This document shows, piece after piece, positions 24,442-32,638 of a stretch of DNA of 41,747 nt. The notes beneath the pieces are model-generated. The model saw nothing but the letters and a program-made list of their open reading frames with translations, was not told where the DNA came from and made no database searches. The stretch comes from an uncultured Bacteroidota bacterium. GTDB taxonomy: Bacteria; Bacteroidota; Bacteroidia; Flavobacteriales_D; Crocinitomicaceae. The stretch spans positions 1-41,747 of the forward strand of contig CALCCB010000096.1 in the NCBI GenBank assembly GCA_937899625.1, in the 5' to 3' direction. Numbering within the stretch: position 1 is the stretch's first letter; each line of letters opens with the position of its first letter. The position numbers and the translations under genes were made by a program.

Positions 24442-26604
24442 ATGACAATGAAAAGAATCTTATTTGCAACAATATTAACTTCGATTCTGGGGAATGGATT
24501 TGCTCAGGAAAACTGGTGTGGTACGGATAAAGTACTACAGCGACTAAGAACCGAAAACCCGGGTTTTGATCAACATATGCATGAAGCGATGAGCAAAGCT
24601 GCAAATGGTAAAACATTACATGAAAAGGCAACTCTGTTTGTTCCGGTGGTCGTTCATGTCATTCATGACAACGGAGTAGGAAACATTTCCGACGATCAAG
24701 TTCACGATGCAATCAGGATCTTGAATGAAGATTACAACAGAGCAAATACAGATGCTGTTAATACGCGAAACACGGCAACTGCCCCTTTCTCTCTGGTCGC
24801 TGGTAGTATGGATGTTGAGTTCAAGCTTGCAAAAAAAGATCCTCAAGGGAATTGTACCAACGGAATTGTTCGGGTCAATGCCCCGAATTTGAGTTACAAT
24901 GCGGATGACGATTGTAAATACACTTCAAACGGAGGTTCAGATCAATGGCCAATGAATAAATACTTGAATATTTGGGTAGTAAATTCGATCAACAGTGATG
25001 GTGCAGGAATTACATTAGGGTATGCTTACCTTCCATATTGGCCGAATGGAGCGAATTATGGGATTCTGATCCGAAATGATTCTTTTGGATCAATTGGAAC
25101 AGCAAGCAGTGCTGATGGAAGAACGTTGACCCACGAAATGGGACACTTATTAGGTCTGAATCACATATTCGATGCAGGCTGGAACGGATCAACAGGTTGT
25201 CACACGAACAATTGTAACAGTAACGGAGACTATTGTTGTGATACTCCTCCACAAGCAGAGGCAAACTGGAGTTGTAATTCAACATGGAATTCATGTGATG
25301 AAGTACCTGCTGGTGATGCATTCGGATTCGACGCAGTTGATCAGATCGAGAATTACATGAGCTACAATTCTTGTCAGAACATGTTCTCAATGGATCAGAT
25401 CGGGATCATGCAAACCAACTTTGTCGATATCAGCTTTATGGCAGGTATGGTAACACCAGTAAACATTGTTGCTACAGGGATTAACGATCCAGATGTTCTT
25501 TGTTTAGCAGATTTTTCAGCACCAAGAACTACGATTTGTTCGAATACCGAATTGACTTTCACGGATTATAGTTTTCACGGACCTACGGGTTGGAACTGGT
25601 CGATCACTCCTGGTGTAGCAGGTGTAGACTATGTGTTCACTAATGGAACTTCTTCGACATCGCAGAACATCACCGTTAATTTCATTACATCGGGATATTA
25701 TACAATTTCATTGACAGTTACTGATGGTTCAGGATCTGTTTCTGAAACAAAAGATGACTATCTACTTGTACTACCAGATAACGGTGCATTACCATTCCTT
25801 GAAGATTTTGAATCGTACTCAACCCTGGCTGGAATCAGCGAGTGGAAGGTTGAAAATCCGAGTAATAATAACACCTTTGACTTGGAGACAGGATTTGGTT
25901 TGACAGGAACGAAATGTGCAAAGCTGATCAACTTCGGTCAACCTGCCGGAAGCGTGGATGAATTAATTTCAGCACCGGTTGATCTTTTATCCATTACTTC
26001 TTCGATGACCCTAAGTTTCCGTTACGCATACAGAAAAAGAAATGCTGCGGACAACGAATGGTTAAAGGTTTTCATTACCAGTGATTGTGGAGAAACATGG
26101 ATCCAAAGAAAGACGATCAGCGGAAATACGCTTTCACCTTTGACTTCTTCAACTTCATGGGCACCTGCCGGAGTGAGTGATTGGGTGACAGTTCATATGA
26201 CCAATGTAACTTCAACATATTGGGTAGAAGATTTCAGGTACAAGTTCAAGTTTGAAAGTGATGGAGGAAATAATTTCTACCTGGATAACATCAATATATA
26301 TGCTGGTTCGCCTTCTGAAGATCTTGTTTTGGGGTTGAATGAAGAAAATACAATCAGCGGAATCAATGTATATCCGAATCCAGCCGATGAGGAAGTAAAT
26401 GTTGCGTTTGCATTAGCAGAACCAATGTTGATCGCAATTGATGTAATGGATATTTCTGGAAAGGTGATCGAATCGTACACGATCCATTCCAATACAGGAA
26501 TGAACCTGGTGAATATTGCTACCGAAAAATTGGCTCAAGGAACGTATTTCTTGAACATAGGTTCGGGCAGTGCCTCACAAACGTTTAAGATCGTTAAACA
26601 ATAA
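24442..26604 (+). CDS. Secreted M43-type zinc metalloprotease with T9SS tail, copy 2
   Basis: A 720-residue paralogue of the preceding protease with the same domain order: signal peptide (MTMKRILFATILTSILGNGFAQ), propeptide, metzincin domain with HEMGHLLGLNH (H231, E232, H235, G238, H241) and Met-turn NYMSYNSCQNMF, a PKD-like domain (about 355-440), a MAM/anchor-J-like domain (about 450-630) and a T9SS tail (about 645-720: INVYPNPADEEVNVAF...GTYFLNIGSGSASQTFKIVKQ). Its zinc motif has the standard glycine, unlike copy 1. The catalytic halves are clearly diverged while the MAM-like domains are much closer, so the two may cut different targets but share a C-terminal module. ATG 24448 (third residue) is an equally possible start. 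A strong terminator follows. Confidence 0.92.
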   Translation: MTMKRILFATILTSILGNGFAQENWCGTDKVLQRLRTENPGFDQHMHEAMSKAANGKTLHEKATLFVPVVVHVIHDNGVGNISDDQVHDAIRILNEDYNRANTDAVNTRNTATAPFSLVAGSMDVEFKLAKKDPQGNCTNGIVRVNAPNLSYNADDDCKYTSNGGSDQWPMNKYLNIWVVNSINSDGAGITLGYAYLPYWPNGANYGILIRNDSFGSIGTASSADGRTLTHEMGHLLGLNHIFDAGWNGSTGCHTNNCNSNGDYCCDTPPQAEANWSCNSTWNSCDEVPAGDAFGFDAVDQIENYMSYNSCQNMFSMDQIGIMQTNFVDISFMAGMVTPVNIVATGINDPDVLCLADFSAPRTTICSNTELTFTDYSFHGPTGWNWSITPGVAGVDYVFTNGTSSTSQNITVNFITSGYYTISLTVTDGSGSVSETKDDYLLVLPDNGALPFLEDFESYSTLAGISEWKVENPSNNNTFDLETGFGLTGTKCAKLINFGQPAGSVDELISAPVDLLSITSSMTLSFRYAYRKRNAADNEWLKVFITSDCGETWIQRKTISGNTLSPLTSSTSWAPAGVSDWVTVHMTNVTSTYWVEDFRYKFKFESDGGNNFYLDNINIYAGSPSEDLVLGLNEENTISGINVYPNPADEEVNVAFALAEPMLIAIDVMDISGKVIESYTIHSNTGMNLVNIATEKLAQGTYFLNIGSGSASQTFKIVKQ
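26251..26300 (+). repeat. 50-bp near-identical repeat, copy 2
   Basis: Partner of 24028-24077 with one mismatch (T versus G at a synonymous leucine position). It lies at the equivalent place in the second protease gene. Confidence 0.85.
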
Positions 26605-26607
26605 TTG

Positions 26608-26634
26608 AAAGCCCTCGAAAGAGGGCTTTTTTAT
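26608..26634. terminator. Bidirectional terminator between protease 2 and hemD
   Basis: A perfect 9-bp stem (26608-26616 with 26621-26629), a GAAA tetraloop, and T-rich sequence on the + strand. It sits between convergent genes and overlaps the hemD stop region (26631-26633), so it may serve both transcripts. On the minus strand the T run is shorter. Confidence 0.8.
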
Positions 26635-27284
26635 TTCTCTGTAAGTAGTTGGATGACTTCTGATTCATCCCCAGTTTCTAAGGTGAAATCGGGGGCTAAT
26701 CCTTTTTCAGACATGGATTTTGCTGTGGTTTTTCCCCAGGCTATTGTTTTTGCAGAAGCCGGAAGCTTATTGATTTCAGAAAATGATTCAAAATTGGAAG
26801 GACTAGAAAAGACATACAGATCTTTCTTTTCGATTTTATCTGCTGTAGGGACGGTTTGGTATACGGTTCTTTTAATCACCTGATCAGGTTCAAGAATTCG
26901 TTCAATCGTGCCTGCTGAAAGGTTTGAGACAGGAAAGAATACTTTTCGGTCACCCAGCCAATGTTTAAATTCAGCACCAACGTTTTCAGGGTCACCCGAT
27001 TTGTCACCAATAAATGTAACTTCAAACCCAAGTGCCCTGACTTTTTCTGCCGTAGCTTTTCCAATACAAGCGACTGGTTTTGATTTATCTAGGGAAGACA
27101 TACTGAAGATGGCAGATCGAATACTCGAAAAGAAAATAACATCATAGTTTTCGGGCTGCTCAAACTCAAGTGGTTCAAAACGAATAAGTGACTTAGCCTC
27201 CAGTTCGATTTGGTGATCCTGACAAAATTTTGCGAGTAAAGGGATGTCCTGTGGTGGACGTGATATGAAAAGCTTAGTTATCAT
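26631..27284 (-). CDS. hemD: Uroporphyrinogen-III synthase
   Basis: A 217-residue HemD-family protein that closes hydroxymethylbilane into uroporphyrinogen III. HemD is poorly conserved, and this call rests on the two-lobed pattern (FISRPPQDIPLLAKFCQDHQ; YDVIFFSSIRSAIF; ACIGKATAEKVRALGF; VFFPVSNLSAGTI; LYVFSSPSNFESF; IAWGKTTAKSMSEKGL) and its position behind hemC. The open frame reaches to 27311, but the ATG at 27284 (MITKLFISRP) is the better start; it overlaps the end of hemC by 11 bp, which implies coupled translation. It is last in the hemA-hemC-hemD run and ends in the bidirectional terminator. Confidence 0.85.
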   Translation of the reverse strand: MITKLFISRPPQDIPLLAKFCQDHQIELEAKSLIRFEPLEFEQPENYDVIFFSSIRSAIFSMSSLDKSKPVACIGKATAEKVRALGFEVTFIGDKSGDPENVGAEFKHWLGDRKVFFPVSNLSAGTIERILEPDQVIKRTVYQTVPTADKIEKKDLYVFSSPSNFESFSEINKLPASAKTIAWGKTTAKSMSEKGLAPDFTLETGDESEVIQLLTEK

Positions 27285-28173
27285 CTTCTGAAGATTCCAA
27301 CAGGTCTTCAACGATCATTTCAGGTAATGCACTTAGATCTTCACATTCGTATTCGTAGAGGTCAGATCCTTCTTCCCAGTTCGTAGAGTGTGAAACAAAG
27401 ACGTTCAGTTGTTCATCACAATATACTCCAAGAGGCAGCTGGCACCCGCCCCGCATTAGATTCAGCACTTTTCGCTCAACAGCTATTCGTTTTGAGATCT
27501 CAGGATGGTCCAGTTTTGATACCATTGATGCTGTTTGTTCGTCTCCTTCACGGATTTGCAGAGCCAGTACTCCTTGTGCAGGAGCTGGAACAAATTCAGT
27601 AGGATCAAGCACGACAACTATGAATTCAGATAGGTCAATGTTCAATCGGTCCACTCCAGCCTTTGCAAGTAAAATGGCCTCATAATTCCCATCACGTAAT
27701 TTCTGGATGCGGGTTGGCACATTACCTCGAAGGTCTTTGATCTCAACATCACCTCTGAAACGCATGACCTGCGATTTTCTTCTTGCAGAAGAGGTGCCAA
27801 CGATGGCATCTTGTTTCAATCCCCATTGCTGATTTTCATCAAACGCATTCTTGGCGATAAGTAACAGATCAGATGGGTCTTCACGTTCAGAAACTGCCGC
27901 GATCACCAATCCATCGGGAGGAGTTGTTTCTAGATCTTTGTGCGAGTGAACAGCAAGGTCGATCTCGTTGTTCAATAAAGCGTTTTCGATCTCCTTGGTA
28001 AAAAATCCCTTTCCCTCAAGTTTATCGAAACTCAAATGCTGGATCGCATCTCCCTGAGTTTTGATGATGGTGATACTTACAGTACATCCCAGTTCTTCCA
28101 GTTGTCGTTTAACATGATTGGCTTGCCAAAGGGCAAGATCACTTCCTCTTGAACCGATGCGGATCGTCTGCAT
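27274..28173 (-). CDS. hemC: Hydroxymethylbilane synthase (porphobilinogen deaminase)
   Basis: A 299-residue enzyme that joins four porphobilinogen units into hydroxymethylbilane. The cysteine carrying the dipyrromethane cofactor is C244 in MRGGCQLPLG. The catalytic aspartate is D80 in HSHKDLET, the usual Bacteroidota form of HSMKD. Arginine-rich substrate-binding stretches are present (GTSSARRKSQ, DLRGNVPTRIQKL), and the N-terminus IRIGSRGSDLALWQANHV is standard. The gene sits 2 bp after hemA and overlaps hemD, so the three form one operon for early tetrapyrrole synthesis. The acidic C-terminus (LLESSEDDN) is a little unusual but includes the hemD start region. Confidence 0.96.
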   Translation of the reverse strand: MQTIRIGSRGSDLALWQANHVKRQLEELGCTVSITIIKTQGDAIQHLSFDKLEGKGFFTKEIENALLNNEIDLAVHSHKDLETTPPDGLVIAAVSEREDPSDLLLIAKNAFDENQQWGLKQDAIVGTSSARRKSQVMRFRGDVEIKDLRGNVPTRIQKLRDGNYEAILLAKAGVDRLNIDLSEFIVVVLDPTEFVPAPAQGVLALQIREGDEQTASMVSKLDHPEISKRIAVERKVLNLMRGGCQLPLGVYCDEQLNVFVSHSTNWEEGSDLYEYECEDLSALPEMIVEDLLESSEDDN

Positions 28174-28175
28174 AA

Positions 28176-29402
28176 TTAATGTTTTAATAGGATTTCCTTT
28201 GCCATAATCATCGGCATACTAATGTATTTCTTTTCCATGTAGCCAATGATCTTCTCCAACACCTCGCGCGAATGATCATCGAGTTCGTCGAGGTCATTCT
28301 TGAACACTTCGTTGATGGCAGTGGATTTTATTTCTTTTACTTTCTGAGGCACTACTCGCATGGCGATCTCAACCTCTCTAAGCTTGTGGATGTTTTTGAA
28401 ATTGAAAAGTGCTTCTGAAATGATTTCCTCTACATGCTGGATCTCTTTTGATCTTTCTTTCAGGTTTTCGTTGGAGATCTTCTGAAGTACCTCTACAGAA
28501 ATATGAGTGACATTGTGTTCCTTCTCAATGGTTGGATGAAGATCCTGCGGTAGCGATAGGTCGATCACGACTTTTCGGTCTGTTTCACCAATCAAAAGTT
28601 GCGTGTAAATCTCTGGAGTTATAATGTGCTCTTCTGCCCCTGTACACGTGATGATGACATCAAAACCATCCTTAAATGTAGATAGGTCACTTAACGGGAG
28701 CGCCTTACCATTGAGGTCAGAAGCTAAATTCTCTGCCTTGGAAAGTGTTCTGTTGAAGACAGTAAAGTTCTTAAAGCCATGCTTCTTAAGAAACTTACTC
28801 ATGTTTGTATTCGTTACTCCCGCTCCGATAATGATCACTCTTGCATTCAGTGGAATGTTGATGTCGCGCAATCTGTGGTAAGCAAGAGAAACAACTGAAA
28901 CCGGTTTGGTGGCAATACTTGTATCGGTATACACTTTCTTTGCCGTTTCGATGGTGTGTCTCATTAACAAGCGAATAAAATCACCTGTCAGATTCATTTT
29001 TTTCGAGGCTTCAAAGGAATTTCTGACCTGAGTGATGATCTCTCGTTCACCTACCACCATTGAATCGATCGATGAAGCAACTGAAAGGATATGTTCAACT
29101 GCACTGATTCCTTTGAACTGATCACCATGATGAGCAAAATGACCAATATCTTCAGTCGTGAATTCTGGGTATAGTGTTCGGAAAAAATCCATTACAAAAT
29201 GAAAATCGGATTCTCTTTTCGTGACATAATGGAATTCAACACGATTGCAGGTGGAAAGGAATAACAACTCCTCCAGACCAACAGCAGCCTTTAATTGCTG
29301 CAATCGTTCTTCCTGTTTGGACTCTTCAATATGCAGTCTACCGATATCTGAAAGATCCAGATTTCGGTGAGTAAATGCTATTATGTGAAAATGATCCAGC
29401 AC
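28176..29402 (-). CDS. hemA: Glutamyl-tRNA reductase
   Basis: A 408-residue enzyme that reduces Glu-tRNA to glutamate-1-semialdehyde, the first committed step of C5 tetrapyrrole synthesis. The active-site cysteine is C52 in STCNRVEFHYV. Next come SSIDSMVVGEREIITQVRNSFE, the NADPH-domain loop VIIGAGVTNTNM with NRTLSKAENLA, and the helical dimerisation spine at the C-terminus. The frame can be extended to a TTG at 29426, but that codon lies inside a -7-like element. The GTG at 29402 (MLDHFHIIAFTHRN) lies 22 nt after that element, has AGGG just upstream, and gives a normal N-terminus. Presence of hemA means heme precursors come from glutamate, not glycine. First gene of hemA-hemC-hemD. Confidence 0.94.
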   Translation of the reverse strand: MLDHFHIIAFTHRNLDLSDIGRLHIEESKQEERLQQLKAAVGLEELLFLSTCNRVEFHYVTKRESDFHFVMDFFRTLYPEFTTEDIGHFAHHGDQFKGISAVEHILSVASSIDSMVVGEREIITQVRNSFEASKKMNLTGDFIRLLMRHTIETAKKVYTDTSIATKPVSVVSLAYHRLRDINIPLNARVIIIGAGVTNTNMSKFLKKHGFKNFTVFNRTLSKAENLASDLNGKALPLSDLSTFKDGFDVIITCTGAEEHIITPEIYTQLLIGETDRKVVIDLSLPQDLHPTIEKEHNVTHISVEVLQKISNENLKERSKEIQHVEEIISEALFNFKNIHKLREVEIAMRVVPQKVKEIKSTAINEVFKNDLDELDDHSREVLEKIIGYMEKKYISMPMIMAKEILLKH

Positions 29403-29423
29403 GTTTCCCTTAAAAGTAGAATG

Positions 29424-29431
29424 CAAATGTG
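29424..29431 (-). promoter_or_regulatory. Candidate -7 element for hemA-hemC-hemD
   Basis: On the minus strand, CACATTTG matches TAnnTTTG at all but the first base and ends 22 nt before the hemA GTG. Confidence 0.35.
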
Positions 29432-29466
29432 CTAAGCTTCTGCTGATCTTTTGTCATGGAATTGTC

Positions 29467-29492
29467 AAAAAACCTTTATTTAGAAGGGTTTT
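29467..29492 (-). terminator. Terminator-like hairpin upstream of hemA in the divergent intergenic region
   Basis: Read on the minus strand, AAAACC..GGTTTT arms with two further A-T pairs and one bulged C form a stem over a 7-nt loop, ending in six T. It lies about 65 nt upstream of the hemA start, between divergent genes, where no gene end needs it. It could be an attenuator or insulator; no function is proven. The rest of 29432-29566 shows no other structure I can support. Confidence 0.4.
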
Positions 29493-29566
29493 AAATAGAG
29501 CGGAATTCCTTATTTCACGCTATTTTCGAATGATCCTTTTTGGAATGTAATCTGTATTTTTAAAAT

Positions 29567-31771
29567 ATGAATCACGGAATCAAGCTCTTACCAATTCTAA
29601 TTTTCTTCGCGACACAAATTTTAGCGCAGACTGGAGACCAATCCAAAGTTAAGCTAGCGCTGATGAATTCAATAGAAAGCTCAAGTTTTCTGACCTATCA
29701 AATGATTGAAATTGGCGTGGAATTGCCTTCGAAGGAAACGGCATTTGTCAAGAATTTTGTCGAGGGATTGAATGTTCCGGATGCACAGAAACTGAATCCA
29801 TATCTGGAGTGGGAACTCAAGGTGGAAGGAGAGTTTGTGCATAAAGCGTCGGGTGAAAAAATAGTTATTGATGCATTTTATTTTAAGGATTTTGAAGCCT
29901 GGAATTCTGAGGAGCTTCCCAAACCATTAAAAGGAAATTATTCCCCTAAGGAATATCGGTCGATAGGTGGATATCATCCAAAGTCACATGAATATCCCTT
30001 CAGATTCAGGTTTTCAGCTCCGAAAGAAGGGGAATGGGACCTGTCCGTAACGATCCATTCAAGGAAACAACCCATTAAAGTGGATGAAAGCCTTTCTTTC
30101 AAGGTTTCATACAACAGTAGAAGTAGCGGTTACATGAGTATAGAGCCTTCCGGGCGATACATGGAACTCAATAACAGAACATTTTATCCGCTCGGGTGTA
30201 ATTTACCCTGGCCTGAGACCGATACGCTTTCTGATCCGGAATTGTTCAATCTTTTGTGTTATAGAGAAAATGGGAGATATTTCCGCTCCAACGAAGGATA
30301 CCGTTTCGTTTATACCTTACCGAGGGTATACAGAAATTATAGAAATTCGATGGTCGATCTACGAAATGGGGGTGGAAACTACATGCGCATGATCATGTAT
30401 CCGTCAACGACAGATATCGAATGGGAAAAGATCGGTGACTACACAGATCGATTGCATATGGCTCAGGAGCTGGATAGTATCCTGTTCCTTGCAGAAGATC
30501 TTGGGTTATACATTCACTGGAATATGCAGATCCACTTCTCTTTTCAATTAAGTGAAAGGGCCTACTATCGAACTTGGACCTGGAATACTGAAAAAGACGG
30601 TGAGCCATTCTGCTATCGTGCCATTATGGGTTCAGATGATCCAATAGATTTTTTTAAAGATGAAACCGCTAAAATGTACTATAAACAGCGCTTGCGATAT
30701 ATTCTGTCTCGTTGGGGATATTCGACCTCGATTGCTGTATGGGAACTCTTCAGTGAGATTTCAAATGTGGGTTCACCGAAAGCAGACAACAATGAATTTT
30801 ACATGACTGGTGACAACTATAAAATCCACAGCGCCTGGCAAAAGGAGATGGCGGATTACATTAAATCAAATTATTACGGGAATAAACACTTGTTAACGGC
30901 AAGTTTTGCCGGCGAAAAACACCCAAAGGATGATATCTACTACTCGCCGAATATGGATCTGATGACGAGTAACATCTATGATTTCGGTGCACCAGATATG
31001 GCCTTTTTTTACAGGATACCGTTAGCAAAGCATTATTTAAATGAAATGTTGGAGAAGGGAAGTGATCATTCATATGTTGTGGATCGATCAGGATCTTTTC
31101 CTATATACAATACCAAGCCATTATTCTATTCAGAAACAGATCCATACGTGTGTGAAACTCCCACTGTGGAAATGAAAAGAATGTATTGGCAGATCCCATT
31201 CAGTGGATTGGCGGGAGGATTGAGCTGGCATATGCGATTTGAACCAAATTTATTCAAAGAATTTGGCGAAATAGACGCGTTCTTATCGAAAGTAGATTTG
31301 AGGAATGGAAAGTTTCATCCGTGTTGGGCAACAGAGACAGAGGATGGTCATTGGGAATACAATTACAAGTATGCCGAGCGCATGTTCATCGAAGGAAAGG
31401 GTAAAGCGGATCTTGTTTATTTACGTTCGAAAAATCAGGAAGGAGCGATCGGTGTGATAACGAATACAACGGTGAACGCATTATCTACAGGTGCAGAATG
31501 CAATTCGATCGAAGCAAGTCAGATCGAAAGTAAATACTCTAGAGTTTCTGAAACCGTCAGTATGAAAAAAGAAAAGATCAGATTAGCAGGAATGAAAAGA
31601 GGAAAGTACACAATACAGTATTATCGTCCGGGTGAATCAACGGCATTTCATACATCAAAAGCGAAGGGTAAAATGCTAAAGCTAGATGTTGAACTTGGAA
31701 AGACTGAAAACGATTTTATTCTACTTTTCACGGTGAACAAAAGATCTCGACACACTGTTCGATACATATAA
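29567..31771 (+). CDS. Exported clan GH-A glycoside hydrolase-like protein
   Basis: A 734-residue protein with a signal peptide (MNHGIKLLPILIFFATQILAQ). About residues 25-190 form a beta-sandwich resembling DUF5060-type domains that precede some glycoside hydrolases (YPFRFRFSAPKEGEWDLSV). About 195-600 look like a TIM barrel: FYPLGCNLPWPE, GGGNYMRMIMYP, LGLYIHWNMQIHFSF, AVWELFSEISN, NIYDFGAP, PLFYSETDPYVC, GGLSWHMRF. The candidate acid/base is E397 (WELFSE) and the nucleophile E523 (FYSETD), spaced as in clan GH-A. The residue before the acid/base is serine, where most members have asparagine. A beta-rich C-terminal domain follows, without an obvious T9SS tail. No SusC/SusD or other polysaccharide genes are adjacent. 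The exact family and substrate are not recognised. A nitroreductase gene follows 14 bp later. Confidence 0.65.
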   Translation: MNHGIKLLPILIFFATQILAQTGDQSKVKLALMNSIESSSFLTYQMIEIGVELPSKETAFVKNFVEGLNVPDAQKLNPYLEWELKVEGEFVHKASGEKIVIDAFYFKDFEAWNSEELPKPLKGNYSPKEYRSIGGYHPKSHEYPFRFRFSAPKEGEWDLSVTIHSRKQPIKVDESLSFKVSYNSRSSGYMSIEPSGRYMELNNRTFYPLGCNLPWPETDTLSDPELFNLLCYRENGRYFRSNEGYRFVYTLPRVYRNYRNSMVDLRNGGGNYMRMIMYPSTTDIEWEKIGDYTDRLHMAQELDSILFLAEDLGLYIHWNMQIHFSFQLSERAYYRTWTWNTEKDGEPFCYRAIMGSDDPIDFFKDETAKMYYKQRLRYILSRWGYSTSIAVWELFSEISNVGSPKADNNEFYMTGDNYKIHSAWQKEMADYIKSNYYGNKHLLTASFAGEKHPKDDIYYSPNMDLMTSNIYDFGAPDMAFFYRIPLAKHYLNEMLEKGSDHSYVVDRSGSFPIYNTKPLFYSETDPYVCETPTVEMKRMYWQIPFSGLAGGLSWHMRFEPNLFKEFGEIDAFLSKVDLRNGKFHPCWATETEDGHWEYNYKYAERMFIEGKGKADLVYLRSKNQEGAIGVITNTTVNALSTGAECNSIEASQIESKYSRVSETVSMKKEKIRLAGMKRGKYTIQYYRPGESTAFHTSKAKGKMLKLDVELGKTENDFILLFTVNKRSRHTVRYI

Positions 31772-31785
31772 AGCAAACCCAGCCA

Positions 31786-32562
31786 ATGGCAGAAAACGAC
31801 ATTTTAAGAGATATTCCGGAATTAGATTACTCAGAGAGCTCATCCTATTGTAATCCCGAAGAATTTGAAAAACTGGTTGAGGCCAGAAGATCTTGCAGGG
31901 TATATACAAAGGATCCGGTACCTGAAGAGATCATGCGAAAATGCCTGGACCTGGCTTTGCTTGCTCCAAACTCATCCAACCTACAAGCGTGGGAATTTTA
32001 TTGGGTGAGAGACCCTCAAAAGAGAAAAAAACTGAATCATTTTTGCCTTGACCAACCGGCGGCGAGAACTGCCGCTGAGATAATTGTTGCAGTTGCTTAT
32101 CCAAACAAATGGAAAGTTACTCGTGAGCTGATGCTGGATCGTTTTTCCAAAGAAGAGGATCAACATGCCATCCGAGGTGCAATTCACTACTACAAGAAGA
32201 TCGTTCCATTGGCATATACGCCAGGATTTCTGGGACTTTTTGGTTTGGCAAAAAAGATCTACATGAACTGGAAAGGGATCTGGGCTCCGTTCCCAAGAAA
32301 ACCATCCTCGCATGCCGATATGAAAACCTGGGCGCACAAATCCACTGCGCTGGCATGTCAGAATTTTATGATGGCAGTACGAGCTCATGGTTATGATACG
32401 TGTCCAATGGAAGGGTTGGATCAATATCGAATTGCTCGATTACTTGAACTACCAAAAGGTGCAGAGGTTTGTATGGCGATCAGTGTGGGAAAGAGGGCTG
32501 AGAACGGGGTCTATGGACCAAGAATTCGTTTTGACAGAGATTTGTTTGTGAAGGAGATCTAG
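31786..32562 (+). CDS. Nitroreductase-family flavoprotein
   Basis: A 258-residue nitroreductase-fold protein, expected to bind FMN and use NAD(P)H. Family marks are the FMN-phosphate region ARRSCRVYTKDPVPEEIM, LALLAPNSSNLQAWEFYWV, the central AAEIIVAVAYP, ALACQNFMMAVRAHGYDTCPMEGLD and the C-terminal VCMAISVGKRAENGVYGPRIRF. It is longer than minimal nitroreductases because of an insertion around residues 110-180 (KKIVPLAYTPGFLGLFGLAKKIYMNWKG), which looks amphipathic and might touch the membrane. The substrate is unknown. The 14-bp gap to the glycoside hydrolase-like gene suggests co-transcription, but a functional link is not evident. Confidence 0.85.
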   Translation: MAENDILRDIPELDYSESSSYCNPEEFEKLVEARRSCRVYTKDPVPEEIMRKCLDLALLAPNSSNLQAWEFYWVRDPQKRKKLNHFCLDQPAARTAAEIIVAVAYPNKWKVTRELMLDRFSKEEDQHAIRGAIHYYKKIVPLAYTPGFLGLFGLAKKIYMNWKGIWAPFPRKPSSHADMKTWAHKSTALACQNFMMAVRAHGYDTCPMEGLDQYRIARLLELPKGAEVCMAISVGKRAENGVYGPRIRFDRDLFVKEI

Positions 32563-32565
32563 AAC

Positions 32566-32616
32566 TTCTTTTGAGCCATCTGCAACTTTCAATGTAAATT
32601 GTGCATCTCAAAAGAA
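32566..32616. repeat. 10-bp inverted repeat in the intergenic region
   Basis: TTCTTTTGAG (32566-32575) and its exact complement CTCAAAAGAA (32607-32616) flank 31 bp, right after the nitroreductase stop and 23 bp before the CotH-like gene. The long loop and the lack of a T run argue against a standard terminator; a regulator site or a weak mRNA hairpin is possible. Confidence 0.5.
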
Positions 32617-32638
32617 AATTCTGATACATTTACTTTTA

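Noticed and set aside
25010-25390. 126-codon minus-strand open frame inside the second protease
   Set aside because: It is antisense to the conserved catalytic domain and has an implausible Cys/His/Ser-rich composition.
29403-29426. TTG start for hemA
   Set aside because: The TTG is part of the -7-like element; GTG at 29402 gives the standard N-terminus.
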